The notes under the pieces: model-generated
The model's input: the letters and a program-made list of their open reading frames with translations, nothing else
What the model was told of the DNA's origin: nothing
Databases searched by the model: none
From: JAKQIM01 sp029557965
GTDB taxonomy: Bacteria > Chloroflexota > Anaerolineae > Anaerolineales > UBA4823
NCBI GenBank assembly: GCA_035341015.1
Contig: DAOQUL010000007.1
Coordinates: 32,212-96,211 of the forward strand
Direction of reading: 5' to 3'
DNA: 64,000 bases
Position numbers and translations under genes: made by a program
In this document: positions 32,040-40,395 of the stretch, in pieces
How positions within the stretch are numbered: position 1 is the first letter of the stretch
Layout of the letters: each line of letters opens with the position of its first letter

Positions 32040-32068
32040 AGTATAGCATAAAAGCATTTTTCCGACAA
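32040..32068 (-). promoter_or_regulatory. Promoter of the ROK kinase-recJ unit (leaderless)
   Basis: On the (-) strand, TTGTCG (32063-32068) and TATACT (32040-32045) are separated by 17 bases. The -10 ends seven bases before ATG 32032. This is the best-formed leaderless promoter in the window. Confidence 0.65.
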
Positions 32069-32077
32069 AAATTAGCG

Positions 32078-32106
32078 TTGACGAGTTTGTCAAACACTGC
32101 TATCAT
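32078..32106 (+). promoter_or_regulatory. Promoter of yvcK
   Basis: TTGACG (32078-32083), a 17-base spacer and TATCAT (32101-32106) sit 11 bases before the ATG at 32118. The leader can be only a few bases long. It is back-to-back with the ROK promoter. Confidence 0.6.
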
Positions 32107-32117
32107 CAAGATTTGGT

Positions 32118-33452
32118 ATGAACAATCAGAAGGCCTCACGTTTTCAGCGTGTGTGGAACAGCATCCGGCAGCCCCTGCGCTGGTTGATCCCCGGCTTGGG
32201 GATCAAACGGTGGTTGTTGCCTATCTTGCTCGGGATGACCCTCTTGGGGGTTGGTTTTGCAATCCTGATCTTGGATATATACCGTAATGTACCCGAAACG
32301 TGGTGGCTGCCTTTGATATCGGCGGCCTCGTTGCGCGCCCTTGAACGCCCAACCCGTGTGCTGATCTTCGGCGGGCTGGGGGTGGGGCTGGTCTTGTTCG
32401 GTATCTGGGGCTTAAATCGCTCGATCCTGGCGCCGTTTCGCCGGCCCGGAAAAGGCTTTCTAGATGAATTGGCGGGTCACCGCCGGCGAGAACGCGGCCC
32501 GCGCATCGTTGCCATCGGGGGTGGGCATGGGCAGGCGACATTGCTGCGTGGGCTGAAGCGCTACAGCTATAATATCACCGCTGTCGTGACGGTTGCCGAT
32601 GACGGAGGATCTTCGGGTCGGCTGCGGCGTTCATTGGGTATACTGCCTCCAGGGGATATCCGGAACTGCCTGGCTGCGCTTTCAAACGACGAGGCTTTGA
32701 TGGCGCAGTTGTTTCAATATCGTTTTCCCGATGGCGACCATGGCCTGGAGGGCCATTCTTTTGGCAATTTGTTCATCAGCACGTTGACGGAGATCACCGG
32801 TAGTTTTGAAGAAGCCGTTGCCGAATCTGGGCGTATCCTGGCCGTCCATGGTCGCGTGCTTCCCGCCACCTTGCGAGATGTGCGCCTGGTGGCCGATGTG
32901 GCCCTGCCGCATGTGGCAGGTGAGGTGCGGGTAGAGGGCGAAAGCCGCATACCGGGCTTCCCGGGCGCTGTCCGCCGGGTATGGCTGGAACCTAGCAATC
33001 CGGCAGCTTACCCGCAGGTCATCCAGGCCATCCTGGCAGCAGATTTGATTGTGGTTGGACCGGGCAGCCTGTATACCAGCATCTTGCCCAATTTGCTGGT
33101 GCCAGATATTGCCGCCGCAGTGCGGGCCAGCCGGGCGATGAAGATATTTGTGTGCAATTTAGTAACTGACCCTGGTGAAACAGAAGGTTTTTCGGTTGGC
33201 GATCACGTGCGCGTGATTGAAGAGCATATCAATGATATATCCTTTGATGTGATCTTAGGTAACTCGTGTTTTGAGGGCAGCTTGCCCGAAGGCATAAGTT
33301 GGGTCAAGCCGGCCCCCGACCTGGAGGTCGATTACGCTGTTCACCAGGCTGACCTGGTCGATCCGGATAACCCTGGTAAACACAGCACAGAAAAATTGGC
33401 CCAAGTGATCATCGATTTGTTCCAAGAACGTACCGGGCCTCTGGTAGAATAG
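32118..33452 (+). CDS. yvcK: YvcK/CofD-like protein with N-terminal membrane helices
   Basis: A gluconeogenesis-factor family protein of 444 residues. Two hydrophobic helices (about 32-54 and 76-98) anchor it, then the CofD-like Rossmann domain starts at RIVAIGGGHGQATLLRGLKRY. VTVADDGGSSGRLRRSLGILPPGDIRNCLAAL, GHSFGNLFISTL and GPGSLYTSILPNLLV complete the family set. YvcK proteins bind UDP-sugars and are needed for normal cell-wall synthesis on gluconeogenic carbon sources in Bacillus, and a kinase phosphorylates them there. A membrane-anchored form fits a cell-envelope role. It sits directly upstream of the gap-pgk-kinase-tpiA operon, 94 bases away. Confidence 0.9.
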   Translation: MNNQKASRFQRVWNSIRQPLRWLIPGLGIKRWLLPILLGMTLLGVGFAILILDIYRNVPETWWLPLISAASLRALERPTRVLIFGGLGVGLVLFGIWGLNRSILAPFRRPGKGFLDELAGHRRRERGPRIVAIGGGHGQATLLRGLKRYSYNITAVVTVADDGGSSGRLRRSLGILPPGDIRNCLAALSNDEALMAQLFQYRFPDGDHGLEGHSFGNLFISTLTEITGSFEEAVAESGRILAVHGRVLPATLRDVRLVADVALPHVAGEVRVEGESRIPGFPGAVRRVWLEPSNPAAYPQVIQAILAADLIVVGPGSLYTSILPNLLVPDIAAAVRASRAMKIFVCNLVTDPGETEGFSVGDHVRVIEEHINDISFDVILGNSCFEGSLPEGISWVKPAPDLEVDYAVHQADLVDPDNPGKHSTEKLAQVIIDLFQERTGPLVE

Positions 33453-33546
33453 AGGTTTGGAATGTATTTCCTAAAGTATCGATCGCAGCGGTTGGGTAAT
33501 ACGATCGCTGTTAAAAACATCTCACTTCAAGTTATGGAGGATTACA

Positions 33547-34602
33547 ATGACAGTTAAAGTAGGTATTAACGGCTTTGGTCGCATTGGCCGGCAAGTTCTT
33601 AAGGCCATCCGGGATTACCATCCTGACACGTTGGAAGTTGTCGCTTTCAATGACATCGGTGACCTGCCTACCATGGCGCACCTGCTGAAATATGACAGCA
33701 ACTACGGTCGCTTCGACGGTACGGTTGAAGTGAAGGATGACGGCTTTATGATTGACGGCAAAGCTGTCAAGGCTTTCAAAGAGACCGACCCGGCAAACAT
33801 TCCCTGGGGCAGCCTGGGTGTGGATATCGTGATCGAAAGCACGGGCATCTTCACCATCAAGGATGACGGCGTGAACAAGAAGGGCAAAACCGTCAAGGGC
33901 GCTGCCAACCACATCACCAAAGGTGGCGCTAAGAAGGTCATTATCTCGGCCCCATCTGAGGGTGAAGACCTGACCATCGTCTTGGGCGTCAACGACGACA
34001 AGTACGATTCTGCCAAGCACCACGTGGTCTCCAATGCCTCCTGCACCACCAACGGCCTGGCTCCCGCAGTCAAGGTTGTCAACGACCTGTTCACGGTCAA
34101 GCGCGGCTTTATGGTCACGGTGCATGCCTATACCAATGATCAGAAGATCTTGGACCTGCCCCATAGCGACCTGCGCCGGGCACGTGCAGCAGCCATGAGC
34201 ATCATCCCCACCACCACCGGGGCTGCCAAGGCTGTCAAGCTGGTCATCCCCGAACTGGCTGGCAAGCTGGATGGGTACGCGCTGCGCGTCCCCACCTCGA
34301 CCGTGTCGGTGATCGACCTGACCGTCGAGCTGGAAAAATCCACCACCACCGACGAACTGCGCCAGTCCTTCCGCGATGCGGCGGCTGGCCCGCTCAAGGG
34401 CATTTTGCAGGCTGTGGACGAACCGCTGGTCAGCATCGACTTCAAGGGCGATCCGCACAGCTCCTCTGTCGACCTGGGCTTCACCTCGGTGCTTGGCAAG
34501 GAAAAGAACAACTTTGCTAAGATCGTTGCCTGGTACGACAATGAATGGGGTTACTCGGTCCGCACGGCTGACCTGGCTGCCCTGATGGCGAAGTCTTTGT
34601 AA
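33547..34602 (+). CDS. gap: Glyceraldehyde-3-phosphate dehydrogenase
   Basis: A glycolytic and gluconeogenic enzyme of 351 residues. The NAD-binding start VKVGINGFGRIGRQVLKA, the catalytic Cys166 in SNASCTTNGL, the His-containing THAYTNDQ-type segment (VTVHAYTNDQKILD) and WYDNEWGYSVR are all intact. Around residue 105 there is a roughly ten-residue extra segment (DDGVNKKGKTVKG) before the HITKGGAKKVIISAP strand, making the protein slightly longer than the usual 335. A GGAGG ribosome site precedes the ATG. First gene of the operon with pgk, a Ser/Thr kinase and tpiA. Confidence 0.97.
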   Translation: MTVKVGINGFGRIGRQVLKAIRDYHPDTLEVVAFNDIGDLPTMAHLLKYDSNYGRFDGTVEVKDDGFMIDGKAVKAFKETDPANIPWGSLGVDIVIESTGIFTIKDDGVNKKGKTVKGAANHITKGGAKKVIISAPSEGEDLTIVLGVNDDKYDSAKHHVVSNASCTTNGLAPAVKVVNDLFTVKRGFMVTVHAYTNDQKILDLPHSDLRRARAAAMSIIPTTTGAAKAVKLVIPELAGKLDGYALRVPTSTVSVIDLTVELEKSTTTDELRQSFRDAAAGPLKGILQAVDEPLVSIDFKGDPHSSSVDLGFTSVLGKEKNNFAKIVAWYDNEWGYSVRTADLAALMAKSL

Positions 34603-34619
34603 GATTTCTCAATTTCAAA

Positions 34620-34662
34620 CGCAAAGCGTAATGCCCAGAACGAGAGGGTGTTACGCTTTGCG
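34620..34662 (+). promoter_or_regulatory. Intercistronic hairpin between gap and pgk
   Basis: A perfect 12-base-pair stem (34620-34631 with 34651-34662) with a 19-base loop lies 17 bases after the gap stop and ends seven bases before the pgk ribosome site GGAGG. No T-run follows, so it is not a standard terminator. A processing or mRNA-stabilising hairpin is likely. Confidence 0.6.
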
Positions 34663-34677
34663 CCATGCGGAGGCATT

Positions 34678-35853
34678 ATGTTCAACAAAAAATCTGTTCG
34701 AGATATCGATGTAAAAGGCAAGCGTGTTTTGGTGCGCGTGGATTACAACGTGCCTGTCAAAGAAGGTAAAGTGGGCGATGATACCCGCATTCGCGCTGCC
34801 ATGCCTACCCTGGATTACCTGCTGGAGCATGGTGCAGCCGTGATCCTCTGCTCGCACCTGGGGCGACCCAAAGGCGGCCCCGATCCCAAGTATTCTCTGC
34901 GCCCGGTGGCCGAATACCTGGGCCAGTTGATGGGCAAGCCGGTGGCCTTTGCTGAGGATTGCATTGGGCCCGCCGCCGAAGCTGCTGCCAAAGCCCTCCA
35001 ACCGGGCAATGTCTTGCTGCTTGAGAACACCCGCTTCCATCCGGGAGAAGAGAAAAACGACCTGGAGCTGGCCAAGCAAATGGCCTCTTTGGCTGATATC
35101 TACGTCAATGATGCCTTTGGAACGGCGCACCGTGCCCACTCATCGACCGAGGGCGTGGCGCGCTTCTTGCCGGCCGTGGCGGGCTTTTTGCTTGAGAAAG
35201 AAATCAAGTATTTGGGCCAGGCCATTGCTGATCCCAAGCGTCCCTTCGTCGCCATCCTGGGCGGCGCTAAGATCAGTGATAAGATCGGTGTGATCAAAAA
35301 CTTGCTGGCCAAAGCCGACCATGTGTTGGTTGGCGGCGGCATGGCCAATACCTTTTTCAAGGCTCAGGGTTATCCAGTGGGTGATTCGCTGGTAGAGGAT
35401 GAAGCCCTGGAGACGGCTCGTGAACTGCTCCAGATTGGCGGTACGAAACTGCATTTGCCGGTCGACATGGTGCTGGCTGATAAGTTCGATGCAGAAGCCC
35501 AGAGCAAAACCCTGCCTGCCGGGCCTGTGGCGGACGGCTGGCGTATCTTGGATATCGGCCCAGAGACGGTAGCGAGCTACAGCAAAGTGATTGCTGAGGC
35601 TGGCACCGTGGTTTGGAACGGCCCAATGGGTGTATTCGAATTGGCGCCTTTTGCTGTGGGTACGTTTGGCGTTGCCAAAGCGGTTGCCAACAGCAGTGCA
35701 GTATCCATCATCGGCGGCGGCGAGTCTGTGGCTGCCATCCAGCAGTCGGGGTTGGCAGATAAGATCACCCACATCTCTACTGGCGGCGGCGCCTCCTTAG
35801 AAATGCTGGAAGGCCTGGTTCTGCCCGGCCTGGCTGCCCTGCAGGATAAGTAA
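34678..35853 (+). CDS. pgk: Phosphoglycerate kinase
   Basis: This enzyme makes ATP from 1,3-bisphosphoglycerate. The 391-residue protein has VLVRVDYNVPVKEG, CSHLGRPKG, NTRFHPGEEKND, the VLVGGGMANTF hinge strand, WNGPMGVFELAPFA and the C-terminal IGGGESVAAIQQSG and STGGGASLEMLEG. I use the ATG at 34678, preceded by GGAGG five bases upstream. An in-frame ATG 30 bases earlier lies inside the intercistronic hairpin and adds a non-conserved stretch. Confidence 0.97.
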   Translation: MFNKKSVRDIDVKGKRVLVRVDYNVPVKEGKVGDDTRIRAAMPTLDYLLEHGAAVILCSHLGRPKGGPDPKYSLRPVAEYLGQLMGKPVAFAEDCIGPAAEAAAKALQPGNVLLLENTRFHPGEEKNDLELAKQMASLADIYVNDAFGTAHRAHSSTEGVARFLPAVAGFLLEKEIKYLGQAIADPKRPFVAILGGAKISDKIGVIKNLLAKADHVLVGGGMANTFFKAQGYPVGDSLVEDEALETARELLQIGGTKLHLPVDMVLADKFDAEAQSKTLPAGPVADGWRILDIGPETVASYSKVIAEAGTVVWNGPMGVFELAPFAVGTFGVAKAVANSSAVSIIGGGESVAAIQQSGLADKITHISTGGGASLEMLEGLVLPGLAALQDK

Positions 35854-35863
35854 ACAAAAACCC

Positions 35864-35906
35864 AATCAGCATGATGGGGCTGATCACCGGCTCCATCATG
35901 CTGATT
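35864..35906 (+). promoter_or_regulatory. Hairpin between pgk and the Ser/Thr kinase
   Basis: A perfect 14-base-pair stem (35864-35877 with 35893-35906) with a 15-base loop starts ten bases after the pgk stop. No T-run follows. Together with the similar hairpin after gap it marks segment boundaries of a polycistronic message. Confidence 0.6.
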
Positions 35907-35941
35907 GATTGCCTGTTTGGCAAAGAACAGGAGCTTGGTAA

Positions 35942-37804
35942 ATGCCGTTTGTTGTAGGCGAGACGATTGGTCCCTACCAGGTGCTGGAACAACTGGGCCA
36001 GGGTGGCATGGCTACGGTCTTCAAGGCCTATCACCCCTCGCTTGATCGTTACGTGGCGATCAAGGCTTTGCATCCAGCCTTCATGGAAGACCCAAATTTT
36101 CTGGCGCGTTTCCAGCGCGAGGCGCGCGTGGTTGCCAGGCTGGAACATCCGCATATTGTCCCGATTTACGACTTTGCTGAACACCAGGGCCGGCCCTACC
36201 TGGTGATGAAATACGTGGAAGGCGAAACCCTGAAAGCCCGTCTGAGCCGGGGAAAGCTCGACTGGGCTGAGGTGGTGCGCGTGACCGAGTCTGTGGGGGC
36301 TGCCTTGTCTTACGCCCACCGTGCCGGCATCTTGCACCGCGACATCAAACCGTCCAATGTGCTGCTCACCAAAGATGGTCAAATTTACCTGGCAGATTTC
36401 GGTCTGGCGCGCATCGCTGCCGCCGGCGAATCTACGTTATCTTCAGATATGTTGGTGGGCACGCCTCAATATATCTCGCCAGAGCAAGCCAGGGGCAACC
36501 GCAACCTGGATGAGGGCACTGACATTTATTCTTTTGGCGTGTTGTTGTATGAGCTGGTGGTAGGCCGTGTGCCCTTTACAGCCGATACGCCTTATTCCAT
36601 CATTCATGATCATATCTACTCGCCTTTGCCCCCGCCTCGCTCCGTCAATCCGAACGTGCCCCAGGCCGTCGAGCGTGTCTTGCTTAAGGCCTTAGCCAAA
36701 GAACGTTCGGATCGGTTTGACACGGTTGCGACTTTGGTCGAATCTTTCAGCGGTGCGCTGACTGCCGAGTTGAGTGCTGCCGATACGGCTGCTATCCCTC
36801 CGACAAAGCCTGTTGTGAGGGCTGTGGTGGACCGTCCAATCTCCATCTCTACCAGTGAAACGCTGACCGTCGGTGCGCTACAGAAGCCGATCCCTTATCC
36901 TCAGGTTGATTCGGCTGCCGTACAACCTCCGCCTCTTCAACCGCTTCCCTTGCCGGTTGCACCCCAACCCGAAGCCCCCTTGCCGCCGCTCCAATCGCCC
37001 GTTCTCCCAGATGCCGCCTCATCCCCCGCCGCACCAGTTGTTTCACAGCGCAGGCGGCGGCGCGGCTGGTGGAAAGTGGCCTTACCGGCGGCTTTAGCAC
37101 TCTTTTGCTTATGCGTCTTTATGGCCATCTGGGCGGATAGTTCTGGCGAAGTGGTGGTCGGCGTAGAACTGCCACCGCCGCCAGAGCTCAACGCGGTGGA
37201 CGCGGCCCGCCAGTTTGTTGACTTGAATCCGCAAGACCCACAAGCCCATTACAATTTGGCGATGGCCCTTGCAGATGATGGGCAGGATGTCGCTGCCATG
37301 GGGGAGTACCAGCAGGCACTTGACCTGGCTGGCGATCATTACGACTTCTACATGAACGTGGGCCGCGACCTATCTGGTCGTGGGCTTTGGCCCCAGGCCG
37401 CTATGGCGTATTTGCGCCTGGCCCAGCTTCATCCGGCCCCATTGCCCCCAGAGATGGGGAATGCCCTGCACGAAAGCTTATACGAGGCTGCTGCCTCCCC
37501 AGATTTCTTGAACATCATTTCGTTAGATGAGCTTACCGCCTATGACAACACCCTGGGCGGTGTCATGCGCGCCCGCTACGACCTGTTCAACGAAGGACCG
37601 GTTCGAGCCCAGGGGCGCATTGGTGTGATCCTGGAGCGCAACTCAGAAAACCTGGATGCGCGCCTGGTCCAGGCAGAGATTTTTATCCATACGGGTGCCA
37701 TCGACCGGGCCCGGGCAGTCTTGGATGGCTTGCTGCGTGAAGAGACCCTGCCCGATTGGATCCGCGTGCGTGCCCAATCCTTTTTTGATCAAACTCAACC
37801 TTGA
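35942..37804 (+). CDS. Ser/Thr protein kinase with TM helix and TPR-like extracellular domain
   Basis: A 620-residue receptor-like kinase. The kinase domain (about 10-275) is complete: LGQGGMATVFKA, Lys41 in VAIKAL, HRDIKPSN, DFGLARI, GTPQYISPEQ. A long Pro-rich linker (about 285-365) and an Arg-rich stop-transfer stretch (RRRRRGWWK) lead to a transmembrane helix near 378-397. The outer part contains TPR-like helices (NPQDPQAHYNLAMALADDG; AMGEYQQALDLAGDHYDFY). It is embedded between pgk and tpiA, eight bases before tpiA, so it is co-expressed with glycolysis. This genetic link to central carbon metabolism is unusual and suggests the kinase senses or adjusts carbon flux. Confidence 0.92.
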   Translation: MPFVVGETIGPYQVLEQLGQGGMATVFKAYHPSLDRYVAIKALHPAFMEDPNFLARFQREARVVARLEHPHIVPIYDFAEHQGRPYLVMKYVEGETLKARLSRGKLDWAEVVRVTESVGAALSYAHRAGILHRDIKPSNVLLTKDGQIYLADFGLARIAAAGESTLSSDMLVGTPQYISPEQARGNRNLDEGTDIYSFGVLLYELVVGRVPFTADTPYSIIHDHIYSPLPPPRSVNPNVPQAVERVLLKALAKERSDRFDTVATLVESFSGALTAELSAADTAAIPPTKPVVRAVVDRPISISTSETLTVGALQKPIPYPQVDSAAVQPPPLQPLPLPVAPQPEAPLPPLQSPVLPDAASSPAAPVVSQRRRRRGWWKVALPAALALFCLCVFMAIWADSSGEVVVGVELPPPPELNAVDAARQFVDLNPQDPQAHYNLAMALADDGQDVAAMGEYQQALDLAGDHYDFYMNVGRDLSGRGLWPQAAMAYLRLAQLHPAPLPPEMGNALHESLYEAAASPDFLNIISLDELTAYDNTLGGVMRARYDLFNEGPVRAQGRIGVILERNSENLDARLVQAEIFIHTGAIDRARAVLDGLLREETLPDWIRVRAQSFFDQTQP

Positions 37805-37812
37805 GGTGTATT

Positions 37813-38571
<759 letters not shown>

Positions 38572-38610
38572 CGGCGCCATAGCGAGGTAAACATTCCTCC
38601 GCTGGATGGC

Positions 38611-39348
38611 TTGCTCTGGCTGCTGCTCTTGTTGTGGCCGCTGCTCTTTTTACAGCGTGCCCTGCACCGAGAGATCCAGATCGTCTTCTTGCTGTTCACC
38701 CGGCAGGCTGAAATTGCCATTGCTTTGTTCTCGGTTTTGTTCTTGCCGGGCGTCTTGCTGCACGAGCTCAGCCATTACCTCATGGCGCTCTTGTTGAACG
38801 TGCCCATTGGCCGTTTTTCGCTCATCCCGCAGACCATGGACGATGGCCGTTTGCAGCTAGGCTTCATCGAGACCGCCCCAACCGACTTCTTCCGCGATGC
38901 CCTCATCGGCGCGGCACCTTTGTTGGCTGGCGGCGGGTTTGTGGCTTATGCGGGCCTGGCTCGCCTGGGGCTGGGCTCGCTGTGGGAGGCCCTGGTAAGC
39001 GGCAGCCTGGAAGCCTTTGGCGCTGCCCTGGGCAGCCTGCCCGATCAGCCTGACTTTTGGCTGTGGTTTTACCTGGCCTTTGCCGTCGGCAGCACCATGC
39101 TGCCTTCCGAATCTGACCGGCGGGCCTGGAGACCGGTCGGATTGGTGCTTGCAGGTTTGTTGGTCATCAGCCTGCTCTCGGGCCTGGGTCCGTGGATGCT
39201 CGAGAACCTGGCTGCTCCCTTGAACAGCGGCTTGCGCACGGTGGATGTGGTGCTGGGCATCAATGCCCTGCTGCACCTGGTGCTCTTGCCGCCCACATGG
39301 CTCTTGCATCGTTTGCTGAACCGCCTGACAGGCTTTGATGCTGCCTGA
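38611..39348 (+). CDS. Integral-membrane zinc metalloprotease-like protein (HELSH)
   Basis: A 245-residue polytopic membrane protein with about six hydrophobic segments. An HExxH motif (HELSH) sits in the second one at FLPGVLLHELSHYLMALLLNV. This layout resembles intramembrane M50-type proteases, but the usual second motif with a zinc-binding Asp is not obvious, so function is unproven. The start shown is TTG 38611. There is no ATG or GTG in frame after the tpiA stop. A rare ATT at 38593, six bases after GAGGT, would give a better-spaced start (then PPLDGLLWLLLLL) and may be the true one. It is 39 bases downstream of tpiA. Confidence 0.65.
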   Translation: MLWLLLLLWPLLFLQRALHREIQIVFLLFTRQAEIAIALFSVLFLPGVLLHELSHYLMALLLNVPIGRFSLIPQTMDDGRLQLGFIETAPTDFFRDALIGAAPLLAGGGFVAYAGLARLGLGSLWEALVSGSLEAFGAALGSLPDQPDFWLWFYLAFAVGSTMLPSESDRRAWRPVGLVLAGLLVISLLSGLGPWMLENLAAPLNSGLRTVDVVLGINALLHLVLLPPTWLLHRLLNRLTGFDAA

Positions 39349-39411
39349 CACACTCCCTGGCCGCGCCTGGGTTGGGACATGAATGGGACAATTTTCGTTC
39401 CGCGTTTGTGA

Positions 39412-39417
39412 TAGAAT
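39412..39417 (+). promoter_or_regulatory. Candidate -10 box of the polysaccharide cluster
   Basis: TAGAAT in TTTGTGATAGAATGC lies about 110 bases before the first gene of the cluster. Nearly complementary arms (39394-39404 and 39440-39450, one mismatch) flank it. The long leader that would follow is where an antiterminator could load. Confidence 0.4.
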
Positions 39418-39526
39418 GCTCATGTTGTTGTGAAATAACCGCGAAACGAATACTTCTGTATAGCTTTTCGGAGAGGTGAGAAAACCCACGAGAAGGTTTT
39501 TCTTTAACCTCAACCAGGAGAAAAAC

Positions 39527-39763
39527 ATGAGCGACCACCGGATCATTCCCGGCACCTCCGTGCCAGGCAGCGACCTGCCTGAAACACGCTTCCTCACCCC
39601 TCGCCAGGTCGCGATGATCGATGAAGCCCTCAGCTCGCTGGGCGATTTTGGCGAGCTGCGCCTGATGGTCGAAAAGGGCCGCCTGCGCTTTTTGGTGACC
39701 CATCAAAGCTTTGACGCCCTGAAATGGCAGCCGGGCGCTATCAGCGGAAGTAAAGCCAAATAG
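39527..39763 (+). CDS. Small conserved hypothetical protein upstream of the NusG paralogue
   Basis: A 78-residue soluble protein (starts MSDHRIIPGTSVPG) preceded by a good AGGAG site; an in-frame start 51 bases upstream lacks one. The central part (LTPRQVAMIDEALSSLGDFGELRLMVEKGRLRFLVTHQSFDAL) reads like a helix followed by two strands, with no catalytic motif. It ends eight bases before the NusG-like gene, so the two are surely co-transcribed. I do not recognise a family. A regulatory partner of the antiterminator is a reasonable guess. Confidence 0.65.
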   Translation: MSDHRIIPGTSVPGSDLPETRFLTPRQVAMIDEALSSLGDFGELRLMVEKGRLRFLVTHQSFDALKWQPGAISGSKAK

Positions 39764-39771
39764 GATTCATC

Positions 39772-40284
39772 ATGCCCTTGCAGTGGTACGCGCTGCGCAG
39801 TAAACCCCGTAAAGAGAACGTGCTCTGGCGTCAAGCCCAAGAGCATGGCTTTGAAGTCTTTTACCCCCGCCTGCGCGTCAACCCGGTCAACCCTCGTTCC
39901 CAAAAGATCAAGCCTTACTTCCCCGGCTACATGTTCGTGCGCGCCGATGTCGAATCTGCCGGCCTTTCCACCTTCCAATGGATGCCGCATTCCACTGGCC
40001 TGGTCTGTTTTGGCGGCGAACCCTCCGTGGTGCCCGAGAACCTCATCCACGCCATCCGCCGCCGGGTCGAAGAGATTGCCCAGGCCGGGGGCGAGGTGTT
40101 CGACGGCTTGAAGCCCGGCGATGTCATCCAGATCAGTTACGGCCCCTTCGAGGGCTACGAAGCAATTTTTGATGCCCGCCTGCCCGGCAGCGCCCGGGTG
40201 CGCGTCTTGTTACAGTTGTTGAGCGAGCGGCGCGTGCCGCTCGAGCTGGATGTCTCGCACATCCAGCAGAAAAAGCGTCCCTGA
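39772..40284 (+). CDS. NusG/RfaH-type transcription antitermination factor
   Basis: A specialised NusG paralogue of 170 residues. The NGN domain (1-110) has QWYALRSKPRKENVLWRQAQEHGFEVFYPRLRV and KPYFPGYMFVRAD, and the C-terminal KOW motif reads LKPGDVIQISYGPFEGYEAIF. Housekeeping NusG normally sits with secE and ribosomal genes. This copy instead opens a glycan cluster, as RfaH, UpxY and LoaP do in other phyla, where they bind RNA polymerase at a leader signal and let it read through long operons. Target-signal identity is unknown. The cluster downstream runs on the same strand for 24 kb. Confidence 0.9.
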   Translation: MPLQWYALRSKPRKENVLWRQAQEHGFEVFYPRLRVNPVNPRSQKIKPYFPGYMFVRADVESAGLSTFQWMPHSTGLVCFGGEPSVVPENLIHAIRRRVEEIAQAGGEVFDGLKPGDVIQISYGPFEGYEAIFDARLPGSARVRVLLQLLSERRVPLELDVSHIQQKKRP

Positions 40285-40353
40285 TTTGGCACGGCGAGTG
40301 TGAATTTTGGGGCGCGACATAGTTGTTCCTCCTGTCCGATGGCTTGATCCTGT

Positions 40354-40381
40354 CGGAAGGGCGGAGCACACCCGCTTTCCG
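40354..40381 (+). promoter_or_regulatory. GC-rich hairpin between the NusG paralogue and the next gene
   Basis: CGGA and GCGG segments pair with CCGC and TCCG across a seven-base loop, with a small internal loop. It lies 70 bases after the antiterminator stop in a 111-base gap that has no other signal. It could be an antitermination recruitment hairpin or a weak terminator; undecided. Confidence 0.35.
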
Positions 40382-40395
40382 AAAGTAGCCCCTCG

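Noticed and set aside
33532..34458. 308-codon open frame antisense to gap
   Set aside because: Exact shadow of GAPDH in a GC-rich gene; its predicted protein has no recognisable fold or start signal.
39476..39510. Intrinsic terminator ahead of the small protein in the polysaccharide leader
   Set aside because: AAAACC/GGTTTT gives just six weak pairs before the T-run, and the upstream in-frame start overlaps it; kept only as part of the leader discussion.
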